Below are positions 27,562-36,483 of a stretch of 64,000 bases of DNA, one piece after another. Position 1 is the stretch's first letter, and every line of letters begins with the position of its first letter. The notes under the pieces are model-generated. The model did no database searches, had not been told where the DNA came from, and worked only from the letters and a program-made list of their open reading frames with translations. The position numbers and the translations under genes were made by a program. The stretch is from NCBI RefSeq assembly GCF_019145495.1, contig NZ_JAHSTU010000001.1, positions 496,001 to 560,000 on the forward strand, read 5' to 3'. Source of the DNA: Pseudomonas azerbaijanoccidentalis. GTDB lineage: Bacteria; Pseudomonadota; Gammaproteobacteria; Pseudomonadales; Pseudomonadaceae.

Positions 27562-28374
27562 CTAGCCCATCGCCAACAATCTGCGCGCTCGACTCAGCAC
27601 CGGTGCGTCGACCATTTCCCCATCTACCTTGAACGCTGCTTCGCCGGACTCTGCCGCGCTCAACACACGGTGCGCCCACGCCAACTCTTCGGCACTCGGC
27701 GCCAGTGCCGTATGCACAACGGGCACCTGGCGCGGATGGATGCACAAGGCACCGCCCATACCCATGTCGCGAGCACGTCGCATGGCCGCGCCAAACCCGG
27801 CGTCATCCTCGAAACTCGGGTAGACACTGTCCAGCGGCGGCGGCAAATCGTTAACCCGCGAATGCAACAACAGCGCAAAACGGGTCTGGTCGAACAGCGT
27901 TTCTGCGCCAGGACTGCCAACCTTCCATCCCAGGTCCAGCGCCAGGTCCAGTGCGCCGAACGTCAGGCGCTGCACGCCCTTGCACGCTGCGATGGCGCCA
28001 ATCGCAAGCACACCCAGCGCGCTTTCGATGATGGGCCATACGGGTTTTCCGCTTGTGGCTACGTGGTTCACCTGGGCCGCTGACTCGGCTTTGGGCAGCA
28101 TGACTGCGCTGACGCCTGGTTGCTGGCGACAGAGTTCCAGGTCGGCCTCGTGTTCATCGGTGCCCGGCGCATTGATTCGTACCAATAGCCGGGCGTCTGG
28201 GTTTTGCTTTAAAAACGCTTGCAGATGCTCTCGGGCCAGGGTTTTATCCGCCGGCGGTACCGCATCTTCAAAATCGATGATCACCGCGTCGGCGCCACTG
28301 GCCAGCGCCTTGGCGAATCGTTCAGGACGATTGCCTGGCACGAACAGTGCCGAGCGAACCCATAGACTGGACAT
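27562..28374 (-). CDS. ccl: HpcH/HpaI-family CoA-ester lyase, probable (S)-citramalyl-CoA lyase
   Basis: A 270-residue CitE-like lyase that would split citramalyl-CoA into pyruvate and acetyl-CoA with Mg2+. Family landmarks are SALFVPGNRPERFAKAL, DAVIIDFEDAVPPADK (metal-site region), RLLVRINAPGT, VMLPKAESAAQV, a conserved glutamate in PIIESALG and ALCIHPRQVPVV. It is the last gene of a five-gene minus-strand operon whose order (hydratase, acyl-CoA dehydrogenase, MmgE/PrpD, CoA transferase, lyase) matches the P. aeruginosa itaconate operon. The assignment relies on family plus synteny. Other beta-hydroxyacyl-CoA lyase activities are possible. Confidence 0.78.
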   Translation of the reverse strand: MSSLWVRSALFVPGNRPERFAKALASGADAVIIDFEDAVPPADKTLAREHLQAFLKQNPDARLLVRINAPGTDEHEADLELCRQQPGVSAVMLPKAESAAQVNHVATSGKPVWPIIESALGVLAIGAIAACKGVQRLTFGALDLALDLGWKVGSPGAETLFDQTRFALLLHSRVNDLPPPLDSVYPSFEDDAGFGAAMRRARDMGMGGALCIHPRQVPVVHTALAPSAEELAWAHRVLSAAESGEAAFKVDGEMVDAPVLSRARRLLAMG

Positions 28375-28386
28375 ACACCTGCCTCC

Positions 28387-29601
28387 TCAACCGTTCTGGA
28401 CAATGCCTGTTTCGCTCAGGCGCTGGATATCCATGGCGCTGTAACCCAATTCGGCCAGTAGCGAGTTGCTGTGCTGGCCCAGCCCCGGTACCGCCGCCAT
28501 GCGCGGTGAAAATGTGTTGTTGCTGGCTGGCGGCAACAGCGTCGGCAGTATGCCCGCCGGGCTGGCGACTTCTGTCCAGCGACCTCGCGCCTTGAGCTGC
28601 GGATGTTCCCAGACGCCGGACATGTCGTTGACCTGGGCGTTGGCGATCTTCGCGGCATCGAGCCTTTCGATGACGGTGGCGGCATCCAGTTGGGCAAACA
28701 CGTCGACAATGATGGCGCGCAAGGCCTGACGGTTGTCCGAACGTTTGAAGTTGGCGCTGAAGCGCTCGTCGTCGATTAATTCCGGACGTTTGAGTACGAG
28801 CTCGCAAAACTGCACCCATTCACGCTCGTTTTGCAGTCCGATCATGACTGTGCCGCCGTCGCCTGAAGGGAATGGCCCATAGGGATAGATCGTCGCGTGG
28901 GACGCTCCCGTGCGCTGCGGTGGCGTGGCGCCTTCGAAGGCGTAGTACATCGGAAAGCCCATCCATTCCACCAGGCTTTCCAACATGGATATCTCGACAC
29001 GACTGCCCTGCCCGGTCCTGTCGCGCAGCAGTAGCGCCGAGAGGATGCCGGTGTAGGCGTACATGCCGGCAGAAATGTCGGCAATCGAACAACCGGCCTT
29101 GGCCATGCCCTCCTCCGTGGCGTTACCGGTCACGGACAGAAAGCCGCTTTCGCTCTGGATCAGCAGGTCATAGGCCTTCTTGTTTTCATAGGTGCCGCCT
29201 TCGCCATAACCGGAAATGTCGCAGACAATCAGTCGTGGATAGTCTTTGTGCAACGTCTCGAACGACAGCCCCATCCGCGCGGCGGCGCCCGGTGCAAGGT
29301 TCTGTACCAGCACGTCGGCCTGCTGCAAGAGCTGGTCGAGAATGACCTTGGCCTCTTGCTGCTTGAGATCAAGCGCGATGCTTTCCTTGGAGCGGTTGGT
29401 CCAGACGAAATGCGAGGCCATGCCACGCACGCGCTGATCATACCCACGGGCAAAGTCACCGCTGCCGGGCCGCTCGACCTTGATCACCCGTGCACCCAGA
29501 TCCGCCAGTTGCCGCGTGCAGAATGGCGCGGCAATGGCATGTTCGAGGCTGATGACGGTAATGCCGTCCAGCGGCCGCAGGTTGCTCTGTTCATTACTCA
29601 T
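28387..29601 (-). CDS. ict: CaiB/BaiF-family CoA transferase, probable itaconate CoA-transferase
   Basis: A 404-residue class III CoA transferase. The N-terminal segments SLEHAIAAPFCTRQLADLGA and VIKVERPGSGDFARGYD, the NRSKESIALDLK motif, DVLVQNLAPGAAARMGL with the conserved catalytic-region aspartate and asparagine, and ICDISGYGEGGTY are hallmarks. The ARGYDQRVRGMASHFVWTN stretch resembles the itaconate enzyme of P. aeruginosa. It would move CoA from succinyl-CoA to itaconate or a related dicarboxylate. It overlaps the MmgE/PrpD gene by 8 bp and is followed 12 bp later by the lyase gene, indicating tight coupling. The exact acid is inferred from the operon. Confidence 0.78.
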   Translation of the reverse strand: MSNEQSNLRPLDGITVISLEHAIAAPFCTRQLADLGARVIKVERPGSGDFARGYDQRVRGMASHFVWTNRSKESIALDLKQQEAKVILDQLLQQADVLVQNLAPGAAARMGLSFETLHKDYPRLIVCDISGYGEGGTYENKKAYDLLIQSESGFLSVTGNATEEGMAKAGCSIADISAGMYAYTGILSALLLRDRTGQGSRVEISMLESLVEWMGFPMYYAFEGATPPQRTGASHATIYPYGPFPSGDGGTVMIGLQNEREWVQFCELVLKRPELIDDERFSANFKRSDNRQALRAIIVDVFAQLDAATVIERLDAAKIANAQVNDMSGVWEHPQLKARGRWTEVASPAGILPTLLPPASNNTFSPRMAAVPGLGQHSNSLLAELGYSAMDIQRLSETGIVQNG

Positions 29602-30958
29602 CGATGTTCTCCATCAAACCCTTGAGGTTCAGTGCGTTGCGTAGCCCCCAGACACGGGCAATCAATATCCCGGCCTGATCGCTATTCAACACGCCGGCAA
29701 AGGCCAGCAAGCGGCGGAACTTGTCTTCCAGTTCGGCTCGGGACAGCGTGTTGTCCGGATCGCCCTTGGGTGAATCGATGGCCCCGTGCAGCACACGACC
29801 TTCGGTGGTATGCACCTCGACACGTCCCAACCAGCGACGGGGGTAGGCGCAATCAACTTCCGCATCCAGTTGCATCAGCACTTTGCCGCGGAACTCGCTG
29901 ACGGCCGGGTCGGTCAGCGCCAGTTGCTGGAACTCTGGCAGGCCGGCCTTGCCATGCACAGCGATCAGGCCGAGTACGGTGCCCATGGAAAACTTCGCCT
30001 GATGCACGCTCTGCGGCACCGTGACCCGGCCCAACACGTCGATTGCGCCCTGATGCACCCGGGTAACGACCCTGGCGATCTGCTGATGCTGCAATCGCTC
30101 GCGCTGCATAAGCGCCTGCAACGCATCGGCGGCGGGATGGGTGTGACGGCACGAAGCATGGAACTTGAAGGAAGTTTCGAACAGTGCCCAGCGGCTGCCG
30201 AGGCGATCGGACAAGCACTGTGGCTGCGCATCGCTGGACATGCCGGCGGCCATGCCCTGCTCGCCCTCGAGGATGTTGCGCGCCCCGGTCAGGCCGTCGC
30301 GGGTCAGGTACGCAGCCAACAATCCATCGGCCGCGGCCTTGGCGGTGTGCAACTGCTTGGAATCCGCCGCATCGCGCAGAAACTCCCAGAGCCCGGCGGC
30401 CTGGGTGCCGGCGGTGCCGAGCAGGTTGATGAAGTTTTCTTCGTCAAAACCCATCAATTTGCCGACCGCCACCGCTGCGGCTAGGGTGCCGACGGTCGCA
30501 GTGGTGTGGAAAATCCGGTAATGGGAGCGTCCGAGGAATTCACCGATGCGGATGCCGGCTTCATATCCGGCCACGGCTGCCAACAGCAACTCGGCACCGG
30601 ATTTGCCCAGGTCCTGGGCGGCGGCCAGCACGGCGGGAAAGACCACGGTGGCCGGGTGCAGCACAGAGCTGTTGTGCAGATCGTCCTGCTCGACCAGGTG
30701 CGAGGAAGCACCATTGACCAGCGCGGCGAAGTACGCCGAGGTGCCCCGGCCATTGACCAGCATGGTTGCGGGGCCGTCTACCGGGCCCATGGTCGCGGCG
30801 TAGCGCTCGAATAACGGGATCGGGTGCGCACCCTGACTGGCCAGCGCGGAGCCCAGCCAGTCGAGGAACAAGTCTTCGGTGCGGGCAACCACCGCTGGCG
30901 GCAGGTCGGCATAGTCCAGGCGGGCGAGAAAGGCTGCCAGCGTACGGGTATGGCTCAT
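29594..30958 (-). CDS. MmgE/PrpD-family protein
   Basis: A 454-residue member of the MmgE/PrpD family (2-methylcitrate dehydratase and cis-aconitate decarboxylase relatives), the expected full length. Landmarks are LFLDWLGSALASQGAHP, NGASSHLVEQDDLHNSSVLHP (active-site loop region), AAVAGYEAGIRIGEFLG, GTAGTQAAGLWEFL and KFHASCRHTHPAADAL. In the P. aeruginosa itaconate operon the equivalent gene is present but its step is not established. It may isomerise or dehydrate a methyl-branched tricarboxylate or dicarboxylate. The upstream acyl-CoA dehydrogenase gene ends 10 bp before it. Confidence 0.85.
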   Translation of the reverse strand: MSHTRTLAAFLARLDYADLPPAVVARTEDLFLDWLGSALASQGAHPIPLFERYAATMGPVDGPATMLVNGRGTSAYFAALVNGASSHLVEQDDLHNSSVLHPATVVFPAVLAAAQDLGKSGAELLLAAVAGYEAGIRIGEFLGRSHYRIFHTTATVGTLAAAVAVGKLMGFDEENFINLLGTAGTQAAGLWEFLRDAADSKQLHTAKAAADGLLAAYLTRDGLTGARNILEGEQGMAAGMSSDAQPQCLSDRLGSRWALFETSFKFHASCRHTHPAADALQALMQRERLQHQQIARVVTRVHQGAIDVLGRVTVPQSVHQAKFSMGTVLGLIAVHGKAGLPEFQQLALTDPAVSEFRGKVLMQLDAEVDCAYPRRWLGRVEVHTTEGRVLHGAIDSPKGDPDNTLSRAELEDKFRRLLAFAGVLNSDQAGILIARVWGLRNALNLKGLMENIDE

Positions 30959-30968
30959 GGATTTTTCC

Positions 30969-32129
30969 TTAAAAGCTGCGCGGCAATTCGAGCAGGTGCT
31001 CGGCGACGTAGGACAGGATCAAATTGGTCGAAATCGGTGCCACCTGGTACAGGCGCGTTTCACGGAACTTGCGCTCTACGTCGTATTCGCAGGCGAACCC
31101 GAAACCGCCGTGGGTTTGAAGGCAGGCATTGGCGGCTTCCCAGGAGGCTTTGGCGGCCAGGTATTTGGCCATGTTGGCGCTGGCGCCGGCGTTGACCCCG
31201 CTGTCGTACTCAGCACAGGCACGCCAGCGCATCAGGTCGGCGGCTTCGATTTCGATGTGGGCCTCGGCAATCGGGAATTGAACACCTTGGTTCTGACCGA
31301 TCGGCCGGCCGAATACCACACGATCGCGGGCATAAGCGCTGGCTTTCTCGATGAACCAGCGTCCGTCGCCAATGCACTCGGCGGCGATCAGGGTGCGCTC
31401 GGCATTCAAGCCATCGAGGATGTACTTGAAGCCCTTGCCCTCCTCGCCAATCAGGCTATCGGCAGGAATCTCCAGGTTGTCGAAGAACAACTCGTTGGTC
31501 TCGTGATTGACCATGTTGGCGATGGGCTGCACGGTCAGGCCATTGCCGATCGCTTCGCGCAAATCCACGAGGAAAATCGACATGCCCTCGGACTTTTTCT
31601 TCACGTCGGCCAAGGGTGTGGTGCGAGCCAACAGAATCATCAGGTCGGAATGCTGGATGCGCGAGATCCACACCTTCTGGCCGTTGATCACATACTTGTC
31701 GCCCTTGCGCACGGCGCTGGTCTTGATCTTGGTGGTGTCAGTGCCGGTGGTTGGCTCGGTCACGCCCATCGACTGCAGGCGCAGTTCGCCGCTGGCCAGT
31801 TTCGGCAGGTAGTAGCTTTTTTGTGCCTCACTGCCGTTACGTAACAGGGTGAACATGTTGTACATCTGCCCGTGCACGGTGCCCGAGTTGCCGCCGCAAC
31901 GGTTCACTTCCTCCAGGATTACTGAGGCTTCGGCCAGGCCCAGGCCCGAGCCGCCGTATTGCACCGGGATCATCGCCGCCAGCCAACCAGCCTTGGTCAA
32001 CGCCTCGACGAAGGCTTCCGGGAAGCCTTTTTTCTCATCGATCCCACGCCAGTAAGCGGCATCGAATTCGGCGCACAACGCGCGCACACCTTCACGGATC
32101 GCATTGAGTTCGTCACTGTTGGGGTTCAT
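30969..32129 (-). CDS. Acyl-CoA dehydrogenase of the itaconate-type operon
   Basis: A 386-residue FAD-dependent acyl-CoA dehydrogenase. The N-terminal helical domain is followed by QYGGSGLGLAEASVILEEV, the flavin-contact strand MGVTEPTTGTDTTKIKTSA and GDKYVINGQKVWIS. The C-terminal domain has GRPIGQNQGVQFPIAEAHIE and THGGFGFACEYDVERKFRET. The C-terminus lacks the common IYGGSNE motif and instead reads YQVAPISTNLILSY, a variant seen in another branch of the family. By synteny it corresponds to the dehydrogenase of the P. aeruginosa itaconate operon. Methylsuccinyl-CoA or a similar C5 thioester would be a sensible substrate, but this is inference. Confidence 0.85.
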   Translation of the reverse strand: MNPNSDELNAIREGVRALCAEFDAAYWRGIDEKKGFPEAFVEALTKAGWLAAMIPVQYGGSGLGLAEASVILEEVNRCGGNSGTVHGQMYNMFTLLRNGSEAQKSYYLPKLASGELRLQSMGVTEPTTGTDTTKIKTSAVRKGDKYVINGQKVWISRIQHSDLMILLARTTPLADVKKKSEGMSIFLVDLREAIGNGLTVQPIANMVNHETNELFFDNLEIPADSLIGEEGKGFKYILDGLNAERTLIAAECIGDGRWFIEKASAYARDRVVFGRPIGQNQGVQFPIAEAHIEIEAADLMRWRACAEYDSGVNAGASANMAKYLAAKASWEAANACLQTHGGFGFACEYDVERKFRETRLYQVAPISTNLILSYVAEHLLELPRSF

Positions 32130-32167
32130 CGGGTGTCCTCGATTCTTGTTATCGGATACTGGGAGAT

Positions 32168-33004
32168 TCAGTCGAAAGTCAGTTCGGCGCGCTGCGCTAT
32201 TCCTGCGTCATTACCTGCCCATAGTTCAGCCTTGCCGGGCGCATAGAGGCGCCCGCCAACGGAAAAGGGCTGGGGCGAGATAAGCGGTCGTTGACCGCGA
32301 TATTCAAAGCGACGCACCGTCGCCTGTGGATTGGCACGGCAGAAGGCGCGCAGATTGAGAATCGCAATCAATGGACCGTGCACGACCAGGCCGGGATAGC
32401 CTTCGGTTTGCGTTGCGTAAGGCCAGTCGTAGTGAATACGATGAGCGTTGAACGTCACGGCGCTAAAACGGAACAACAGGGTCGGCGTCGGCGTTATCGT
32501 TTCTTGCCAGCCGGCCAGAGGTAGCGCATCACCGCTGCCGGGTTTGGGGGGCGAAGGTTCGCGATAGACGATGTCCTGCTCTTCTCGAATCGCCAGCCGC
32601 CCTTCTTGCACATAATCGTGACGAAGGGTCGCGAACAGTAGTGAGCCGGTACGGCCGGCTTTTTCTTCGATTCGCAGTACCGTCGTGGTGCGGGTAGCGT
32701 CAGTACCGACGCGCAACGGTTCATGGAATTCCACACGGCCACCGGCCCACATCCTGTTGCGGTTGTGCGCCGGGGGTAGAATGCCGCCCCTGGCGGGGTG
32801 GCCATCCTCTCCCAGTCCCTCCTCCGCTACCGCGGGCTGAAAGAACGCCCAGTGCCACAACGCAGGTAATGCCTGTCCTGTAACAGGAGCACTTTCTCCA
32901 AGCGTCGCGGCAATCCGCCTGGCCAGGGTGGCACTCAACTGTTCGGTGGTTTGCTCGCTACGTCCAATCCAGGCGGCATAGGGCGAATCGGTCATCGAAG
33001 TCAT
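32168..33004 (-). CDS. ich: MaoC/HTD2-type hydratase, probable mesaconyl-CoA (itaconyl-CoA) hydratase
   Basis: A 278-residue double-hotdog hydratase of the FAS1-like/HTD2 class. ATG 33004 is preferred because AGGA lies 8 bp upstream. The N-terminal half holds WHWAFFQPAVAEEGLGEDGH and RMWAGGRVEFHEPLRVG. The second half holds the catalytic segment FRFSAVTFNAHRIHYDWPYA with HRIHYD, and GLVVHGPLIAILNL. This layout matches Ich of Pseudomonas and related mesaconyl-CoA hydratases. As first gene of the minus-strand operon it would make citramalyl-CoA for the lyase encoded last. Activity on a different beta-methyl enoyl-CoA cannot be excluded. Confidence 0.8.
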   Translation of the reverse strand: MTSMTDSPYAAWIGRSEQTTEQLSATLARRIAATLGESAPVTGQALPALWHWAFFQPAVAEEGLGEDGHPARGGILPPAHNRNRMWAGGRVEFHEPLRVGTDATRTTTVLRIEEKAGRTGSLLFATLRHDYVQEGRLAIREEQDIVYREPSPPKPGSGDALPLAGWQETITPTPTLLFRFSAVTFNAHRIHYDWPYATQTEGYPGLVVHGPLIAILNLRAFCRANPQATVRRFEYRGQRPLISPQPFSVGGRLYAPGKAELWAGNDAGIAQRAELTFD

Positions 33005-33096
33005 GCAAAAAATCCTGTCAGGGAGCGTTTGAACCATGCTCAGGTGTTAGCGCCGCGCGCAGAACTCCCCACGTAGGGTGGGTGGCGGACCCTGAC

Positions 33097-33960
33097 TCAG
33101 TGTTCGAATTGATGGAGTGCGCGATACAGGTCGAACGCCAGGTAACGCGATTGCCTGTCACGCATCACCTTGACCATCGCCACGTCCGGATCGCGGCTGA
33201 AAAAAATTCGCCCGCGTTCGTTGACGAGGTGATCGAGCAAGCGTTCTTTTTCACCGACCAGGCATTCGGGGTTGCGGTCATAACCACTGGTGACCGCCAA
33301 CTCCAGCCAATGGCTTCCGGGGATCAGGTCGCCGGCGAACAGCACAGGCCCGCCCGGCATGGCGATTTCCGGCATCAATTGCCCGGGGGTATAGCCGTCG
33401 CTGAGATGGAAATGCCAACCACTGCCGAGCAGCTCGCTGGCAGTCCCCTTGAGCAAAGAAAGACGATCGCTCGCTTCCAGCCGGTGGAGAATTGAGGAAA
33501 CAAACAACTCCCGATCACGCGGATGGGGATGACGCGCGCGGTCCCAATGGCGCTCGCCCACGAGGTAACGGGCGTGGGGGAATAACAGGCGCGGCGTTTC
33601 ACCGTCCGCGATGGCGCTGCGCAGTCGCGACGAGAGCCGAGCATGCACGTGAACGAGCACCACGATATGAATGTCGTCCTCGCCCAAGCCGTGCTGGGCT
33701 AGCGCATCAAGCAACCCCTTGGTGGGCTGTTGACAGCGGCATGTGCGTGGCAACGGTGCCAGGAGTGCTTCACTGCCGGCCAGTACCAGAATGTTTTTCT
33801 GCCCCTCTTGCACCAGTAAGGCTCGTGACGCGAGCCGGATCTGGTTTTCGTGATCGGGACTAATCCAGTCAGACCAACGCGAGCGAGGTGTGTTGCCGAA
33901 CATGACGCCGCCATCAAGCCTTCGACTTGTTCCAGCTAGCGCGGAAATACGACGGTTCAT
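33097..33960 (-). CDS. Metallo-beta-lactamase-fold protein with degenerate metal site
   Basis: A 287-residue protein of the MBL-fold hydrolase type related to YtnP-like lactonases. The usual HxHxDH motif reads HVHARL, so the aspartate and third histidine are lost. The later TPGH motif is TPGQ and the final 'FTHD' histidine is an arginine (FFSRDPD). Only the bridging aspartate region VLFAGDLIPG looks normal. The fold order is otherwise kept from SRALLVQEGQKNILVLAG to the C-terminus. With three or more metal ligands missing it is unlikely to be an active metallohydrolase. It may be a decaying gene or a repurposed pseudoenzyme. A truncated regulator lies next to it. Confidence 0.65.
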   Translation of the reverse strand: MNRRISALAGTSRRLDGGVMFGNTPRSRWSDWISPDHENQIRLASRALLVQEGQKNILVLAGSEALLAPLPRTCRCQQPTKGLLDALAQHGLGEDDIHIVVLVHVHARLSSRLRSAIADGETPRLLFPHARYLVGERHWDRARHPHPRDRELFVSSILHRLEASDRLSLLKGTASELLGSGWHFHLSDGYTPGQLMPEIAMPGGPVLFAGDLIPGSHWLELAVTSGYDRNPECLVGEKERLLDHLVNERGRIFFSRDPDVAMVKVMRDRQSRYLAFDLYRALHQFEH

Positions 33961-34175
33961 TGCGCGATTTACCTTGAATGAAGATGACGTTCAGAGCTGC
34001 TTTCAATGCTATGGGCAGTCCGCTGGCGTATCGACGGTCGAAGGTATGAAGCGGCGGAGCATGCGCCTGACGTCCGAAGGAACGTAGGACGGAAGGACAT
34101 TGGACCTCGCGATTTTTGCTCCTCGCCGGTTGGTAAAAAACCGAGGATGGTGGCTGGATTTACCGAGTCATTGGC

Positions 34176-35036
34176 ATGTCCTACACCCCCCATCTATTGA
34201 AGGCGCGCCTTGCGTTGGCGCGTGGAGAGCGCGAAACCTGGCTGCGCCTGGTACTGGAACTCGAGCGGTTCGGCCAACGTTCAGGCTCTGACCGCCTACA
34301 GCGTACAGCCTGGCTTGAGCGAGTCCGGGTGGCGACCTTGCACAAGCACCTGGACGTGGCGCAACTGGCCCTACAATCTGCGCACAGTGTGGGTGGGCCC
34401 GCGCACTCTGACAGCTTGTTGGCCATTGACGAACTCGACAATCTGCTGATCGCCCGGCAACGCTTGAACATCGCCCAGGGTAACTTCAGTGCTGCCATCA
34501 ATGACCTGCTTGCCGCCATCGGCAATGCACAGGCTGTTCGGCGTCCACACCTCGAAATCAAATGGCTCGTGTTATTGGCCATGGCCCAGGACGGAAAAAA
34601 GCGCACACGGTTGGCCATGTTGGCACTTGATCAGGCAGTGCGGCTGGCCGAACAAGAAGACGCCCTCCAGGTGTTTGTCGAAGAAGGTGCCCCTCTGGCA
34701 GTGCTGTTGCGACGCTGGATCAGCCTTCGATCCGGGCAGACTGATCAAGCAATCAATCCGGAATTTGTCGCTCGTCTGCTTCAACAACCCGGCATGGTGA
34801 CGGGCACATTGAAGACAACCGAAAACGATGACAATCGCTGCGCACCATTAACCGCGAGGGAAACACAGGTCTTGCGACTGCTGGCTGCCGGCCTGCGCAA
34901 TCGGGCTATCGCACAAAAGATGTTCCTCAGCGAATGCACGGTGAAAAGCCACCTGCACAAAATCAACGTCAAACTCGGCGCCCGCAGTCGTATCCAGGCA
35001 CTGGCCATCGCCCGTGAACGTGGCTGGCTGGATTGA
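34176..35036 (+). pseudogene. C-terminal fragment of a MalT-like LuxR regulator
   Basis: A 286-residue frame matching only the last third of large ATP-dependent LuxR (LAL/MalT-type) regulators. It has tetratricopeptide-like helices (ERVRVATLHKHLDVAQLALQ, RLNIAQGNFSAAINDLL) and the LuxR helix-turn-helix (PLTARETQVLRLLAAGLRNR, TVKSHLHKINVKLGARSR). The N-terminal ATPase and most of the sensor repeats, about 550 residues, are absent, and only 215 bp separate it from the preceding gene. The frame opens after TAA 34134 with no good ribosome site at ATG 34176. It aligns with the remnant at 41062-42423. It is probably a remnant, though an HTH-only regulator could still bind DNA. Confidence 0.7.
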
Positions 35037-35048
35037 TCCGGCGTGTGT

Positions 35049-35078
35049 GGTCCTCCAGCCACGAGGGTCTGGAGGACC
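35049..35078. terminator. 10-bp perfect inverted repeat between convergent genes
   Basis: GGTCCTCCAG (35049-35058) and CTGGAGGACC (35069-35078) form a perfect stem with a 10-bp loop, placed between the plus-strand regulator fragment and the minus-strand DUF1329 gene. There is no strong T-run, so it may be a weak bidirectional terminator. Confidence 0.5.
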
Positions 35079-35089
35079 GGGGACGCAGC

Positions 35090-36457
35090 CTATCGGATGC
35101 CCGCGTTGCGCAGGGCCGCCGGGGTGAAGTCAGCCATGGTTGGCTGGTAGGAGTAGTCGGTACCGCGTTTGTTTTCGTTGCCCAGGTTCGACACCAGGTA
35201 ACGACCGGCCAGCAAATCGTAAATACCAATCGCGCCGTACACCGCGACACCCTGCTGGTAATCGTTGACCAGGTAACCTTCACTGACGCGCCACAGTGCA
35301 CCACGACCGTCGTACTGATCGATTTCCACCGCTGCCCAGGTGTCTTCATCGAAGTACATGTGGCGTTTCGCGTAGATGTGCCGTTCTCCCGGTTTGAGCG
35401 TGCCCTCCACTTCCCACACCCGGTGCAGTTCGTAGCGGGTCAGGTCCTGGTTGATGTGGCCAGGCTTGATGATGTCCGCATACTTCAACTTCGGCGATTG
35501 CAGCTGATAGTTGTTGTAGGGCACGTAGATTTCTTTCTTGCCGATCAGCTTCCAGTCGTAGCGATCCGGTGCACCGTTGTACATGTCGGCGTTGTCGGCG
35601 ACGCGCATGCCGTCAGCGGCAGTGCCCGGGCCGTCGTAGGCCACTTGCGGCGCCCGGCGAACGCGACGCTGCCCGGCGTTATAGGCCCAGGCCATGCGCG
35701 GTTGTTTGACCTGGTCAAGGGTCTCGTGGATGAGCAGTACGCTGCCGGCCATGCGCGCCGGAGCTGTGACCGTCTGCTTGGCAAAAAACAGGATATTGGC
35801 ACTGTCCTCGGGCTTGGCGTCCGCCATCTTCCACGGCAAACCGGCGGCAATTTCTATGTCGACGATGGTGTAAGAACCGTTGACCTGTGGCGTGGCCTGG
35901 GCCTGGCGGTTAATGAAGTTGGTGCCGCGTGAGCGGGTCAGGTGGTTCCACACTACCTCAAGCCCGTTTTTCGGAATCGGGAAAGCGTAGTAATGCGATT
36001 GTTCGAAGTTTTTCAGCGCATAGCCATCATTGACCGCCTCGGTAGTCAATGCACTTTTCTTCGCCGCGTCGTAAACCTCCTGCGGCGCTGACGCCGTGCG
36101 CTGGGTCTTGTACACCGGGATTTTGTAGGTGTCCGGATAGCGCGTGAACATCGCCAACTGCCCCGGTGTCAGCTTGTCCTTGTACTGCGCGACATTGGCG
36201 GCAGTGATCACGAACTGTGGCTTCTCCCCTTCAAACGGGTTGCCAAGAAAGTCGTTGGTCATCGGCGCGGCGCCGGGCTTGAGACCACCGGTCCAGGCGG
36301 GAATGGTACCGCTGGCGTTGCCGGCTTTTTCACCGCCCAGGGGTGTAAGGGTGGTGCCCAGTTTTGCCGCTTCCTCCGGTGCGACGGCGGCCATGATGCT
36401 GGCAGAGAGCAGGTTCAGCGCCAGGGTTCCGCATGCAACAAGAATGATTTTTTTCAT
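35090..36457 (-). CDS. DUF1329 periplasmic/outer-membrane protein, copy 1
   Basis: A 455-residue DUF1329 protein (LolA/LolB-like beta fold, exported). The start is ATG 36457, which begins a signal peptide MKKIILVACGTLALNLLSAS ending at IMAA and gives the same length as its paralog at 47064-48431. Strongly conserved segments are LTPLGGEKAGNASGTIPAWT, PFEGEKPQFVITAAN, TRSRGTNFINRQAQAT and HIYAKRHMYFDEDTWAAVE. Proteins of this family almost always sit beside DUF1302 barrels in clusters for hydrophobic substrates and are thought to help them cross the envelope. It follows the DUF1302 gene on the same strand by 26 bp. The molecular role is unproven. Confidence 0.88.
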   Translation of the reverse strand: MKKIILVACGTLALNLLSASIMAAVAPEEAAKLGTTLTPLGGEKAGNASGTIPAWTGGLKPGAAPMTNDFLGNPFEGEKPQFVITAANVAQYKDKLTPGQLAMFTRYPDTYKIPVYKTQRTASAPQEVYDAAKKSALTTEAVNDGYALKNFEQSHYYAFPIPKNGLEVVWNHLTRSRGTNFINRQAQATPQVNGSYTIVDIEIAAGLPWKMADAKPEDSANILFFAKQTVTAPARMAGSVLLIHETLDQVKQPRMAWAYNAGQRRVRRAPQVAYDGPGTAADGMRVADNADMYNGAPDRYDWKLIGKKEIYVPYNNYQLQSPKLKYADIIKPGHINQDLTRYELHRVWEVEGTLKPGERHIYAKRHMYFDEDTWAAVEIDQYDGRGALWRVSEGYLVNDYQQGVAVYGAIGIYDLLAGRYLVSNLGNENKRGTDYSYQPTMADFTPAALRNAGIR

Positions 36458-36483
36458 GTTCTCGATCCTATGCTGTTGGGCTA

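Noticed and set aside
28387..29601. Formyl-CoA transferase or carnitine CoA transferase
   Set aside because: It shares the fold, but the neighbouring PrpD, hydratase and lyase genes fit the itaconate-type operon far better.
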